Notes under the pieces: model-generated | Seen by the model: the letters and a program-made list of their open reading frames with translations, nothing else | Databases searched by the model: none | What the model was told of the DNA's origin: nothing | Shown: positions 63,184 through 64,000 of the stretch, in pieces | Layout: every line of letters begins with the position of its first letter | Numbering within the stretch: position 1 is the stretch's first letter | Program-made: the position numbers and the translations under genes | Source of the DNA: Rhizobacter sp. OV335 | GTDB taxonomy: Bacteria > Pseudomonadota > Gammaproteobacteria > Burkholderiales > Burkholderiaceae_C | Direction: 5' to 3' | Length of the DNA stretch: 64,000 nucleotides | Assembly (NCBI RefSeq): GCF_900142965.1 | Contig: NZ_FRCQ01000018.1 | Coordinates: forward strand, 62,001 to 126,000

Positions 63184-64000
63184 ATGACCGAACCCATTCG
63201 ACTCACTTCCTTCTCGCATGGTGGTGGCTGCGGCTGCAAGATCGCACCCGGCGTGCTGGCCGACATCCTCGCGCGCGCGCCGCAGGGCCTGGTGCCGCCC
63301 GAGCTGATGGTGGGCACCGAGACCGCCGACGACGCGGCGGTGTACCGGCTGAACGATCAGCAGGCGCTGGTGGCCACCACCGACTTCTTCACGCCGATTG
63401 TCGACGACCCGCGCGACTTCGGCCGCATCGCGGCGACGAATGCGATCTCCGACATCTACGCGATGGGCGGCACGCCGATCATGGCGCTCGCGCTGGTCGG
63501 CATGCCGCTCGACAAGCTGCCGCCGGCGGTCATCGGCGCCATCCTCGAAGGCGGCGCGAGCATCTGCCGCGAGGCCGGCATCCCGATCGCGGGCGGCCAT
63601 TCGATCGACGTGCTGGAGCCGATCTACGGGCTGGTCGCGCTCGGGCTGGTGCACCCGGATCGCGTGCGCCGCAATGCCGATGCGCGCGACGGCGACGTGC
63701 TGGTGCTGGGCAAGCCGCTCGGCGTCGGCATCCTGTCGGCGGCGCTGAAGAAGGGCTTGCTCGATGCGACGGGGTATGCCGAGATGATCCGGCACACGAC
63801 GCAGCTGAACCGCGTGGGCAGCGAGTTGGGCGGGCTGGACGGCGTGCATGCGATGACCGACGTGACCGGCTTCGGGTTGGCGGGGCACTTGCTGGAGGTG
63901 TGCCGGGGGTCGGGGCTGGCGGCCGAGCTGGACTTCTCCGCGCTGCCCTTGATCGAATCGGCCGCGATCCATGCCCGCAACGGCATCGTGACCGGTGCGT
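63184..64000 (+). CDS. selD: Selenide, water dikinase (partial, cut by window end)
   Basis: The first 272 residues of selenophosphate synthetase, which makes selenophosphate from selenide and ATP. The active-site loop HGGGCGCKIAPGVLADIL has Cys16 where some family members carry selenocysteine. TTDFFTPIVDDPRDFGRIAA, NAISDIYAMGGTPIMALALV and AGGHSIDVLEPIYGLVALG are the ATP- and metal-binding blocks, and MTDVTGFGLAGHLLEVC leads to the C-terminal domain. The frame is open to the last base. It supplies SelU, and the ABC importer probably supplies the selenium. Confidence 0.96.
   Translation, partial: MTEPIRLTSFSHGGGCGCKIAPGVLADILARAPQGLVPPELMVGTETADDAAVYRLNDQQALVATTDFFTPIVDDPRDFGRIAATNAISDIYAMGGTPIMALALVGMPLDKLPPAVIGAILEGGASICREAGIPIAGGHSIDVLEPIYGLVALGLVHPDRVRRNADARDGDVLVLGKPLGVGILSAALKKGLLDATGYAEMIRHTTQLNRVGSELGGLDGVHAMTDVTGFGLAGHLLEVCRGSGLAAELDFSALPLIESAAIHARNGIVTGA

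Overview
The window is a high-GC, gene-dense chromosomal segment with short spacers and many ATGA/GTGA stop-start overlaps. Gene content and local orders (moxR-DUF58-tgpA, smc-zipA, dapC-dapD-pilU-dapE-prmB, pcm-rhodanese-tolC, a selenate-type ABC locus beside selU and selD) suggest a betaproteobacterium of the order Burkholderiales, probably near Rubrivivax, Leptothrix, Methylibium or Roseateles. This placement is inferred from gene order and protein flavour, not from a phylogeny. I see no rRNA, tRNA, CRISPR array, prophage or insertion sequence with a transposase.

Layout. 0.1-7.6 kb: a TetR-controlled RND efflux system (regulator, adaptor, pump), then an isoaspartate methyltransferase, a rhodanese and a TolC channel. 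7.6-15.1 kb: an MscS channel, a histone-deacetylase-like amidohydrolase, moxR-DUF58-tgpA and mltB. 15.2-17.6 kb: a lower-GC island gene, read here as a YopJ-family acetyltransferase-like domain fused to ankyrin repeats. 17.7-22.3 kb: zipA and smc. 22.4-32.2 kb: queF, then the lysine/diaminopimelate genes with a pilU-type ATPase, prmB, a cystathionine gamma-synthase-family enzyme and an ABC-F protein. 32.3-45.0 kb: two small unknowns, ohrR-ohr, a TetR/flavin-monooxygenase pair with a perfect operator, asparaginase, lexA, a penicillin acylase, a 2-hydroxyacid dehydrogenase and a split chromate transporter. 45.0-51.9 kb: a DUF302-like protein, upp, rlmB, a three-gene phosphorelay cluster and a DUF1624 membrane protein. 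52.0-57.6 kb: a sugar ABC transporter plus an AGE-family sugar isomerase. 57.9-58.6 kb: a lower-GC bacteriocin-like precursor with a CPBP membrane protein. 58.7-64.0 kb: an ABC importer, probably for selenate, with selU and selD (selD is cut by the window end).

The most unusual feature is not a gene. Four copies, plus one shortened copy, of a ~250-base element with a shared multi-stem architecture lie at 23.0, 23.4, 44.1 (short), 44.3 and 57.6 kb. Loops and joints are conserved between copies, while the stems differ in sequence and stay paired through compensatory changes. Four of the five start 14-36 bases after a stop codon and lie on the same strand as that gene. I cannot match the element to a named family. 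It is either a structured RNA carried in 3' untranslated regions or a palindromic non-autonomous mobile element.

The second candidate for novelty is the YopJ-like/ankyrin gene at 15.2 kb. Its His-Asp-Cys spacing fits the YopJ family and it has an imperfect hrp-box-like promoter. The third is the double-glycine-leader peptide gene at 58.5 kb, overlapping a CPBP-like partner.
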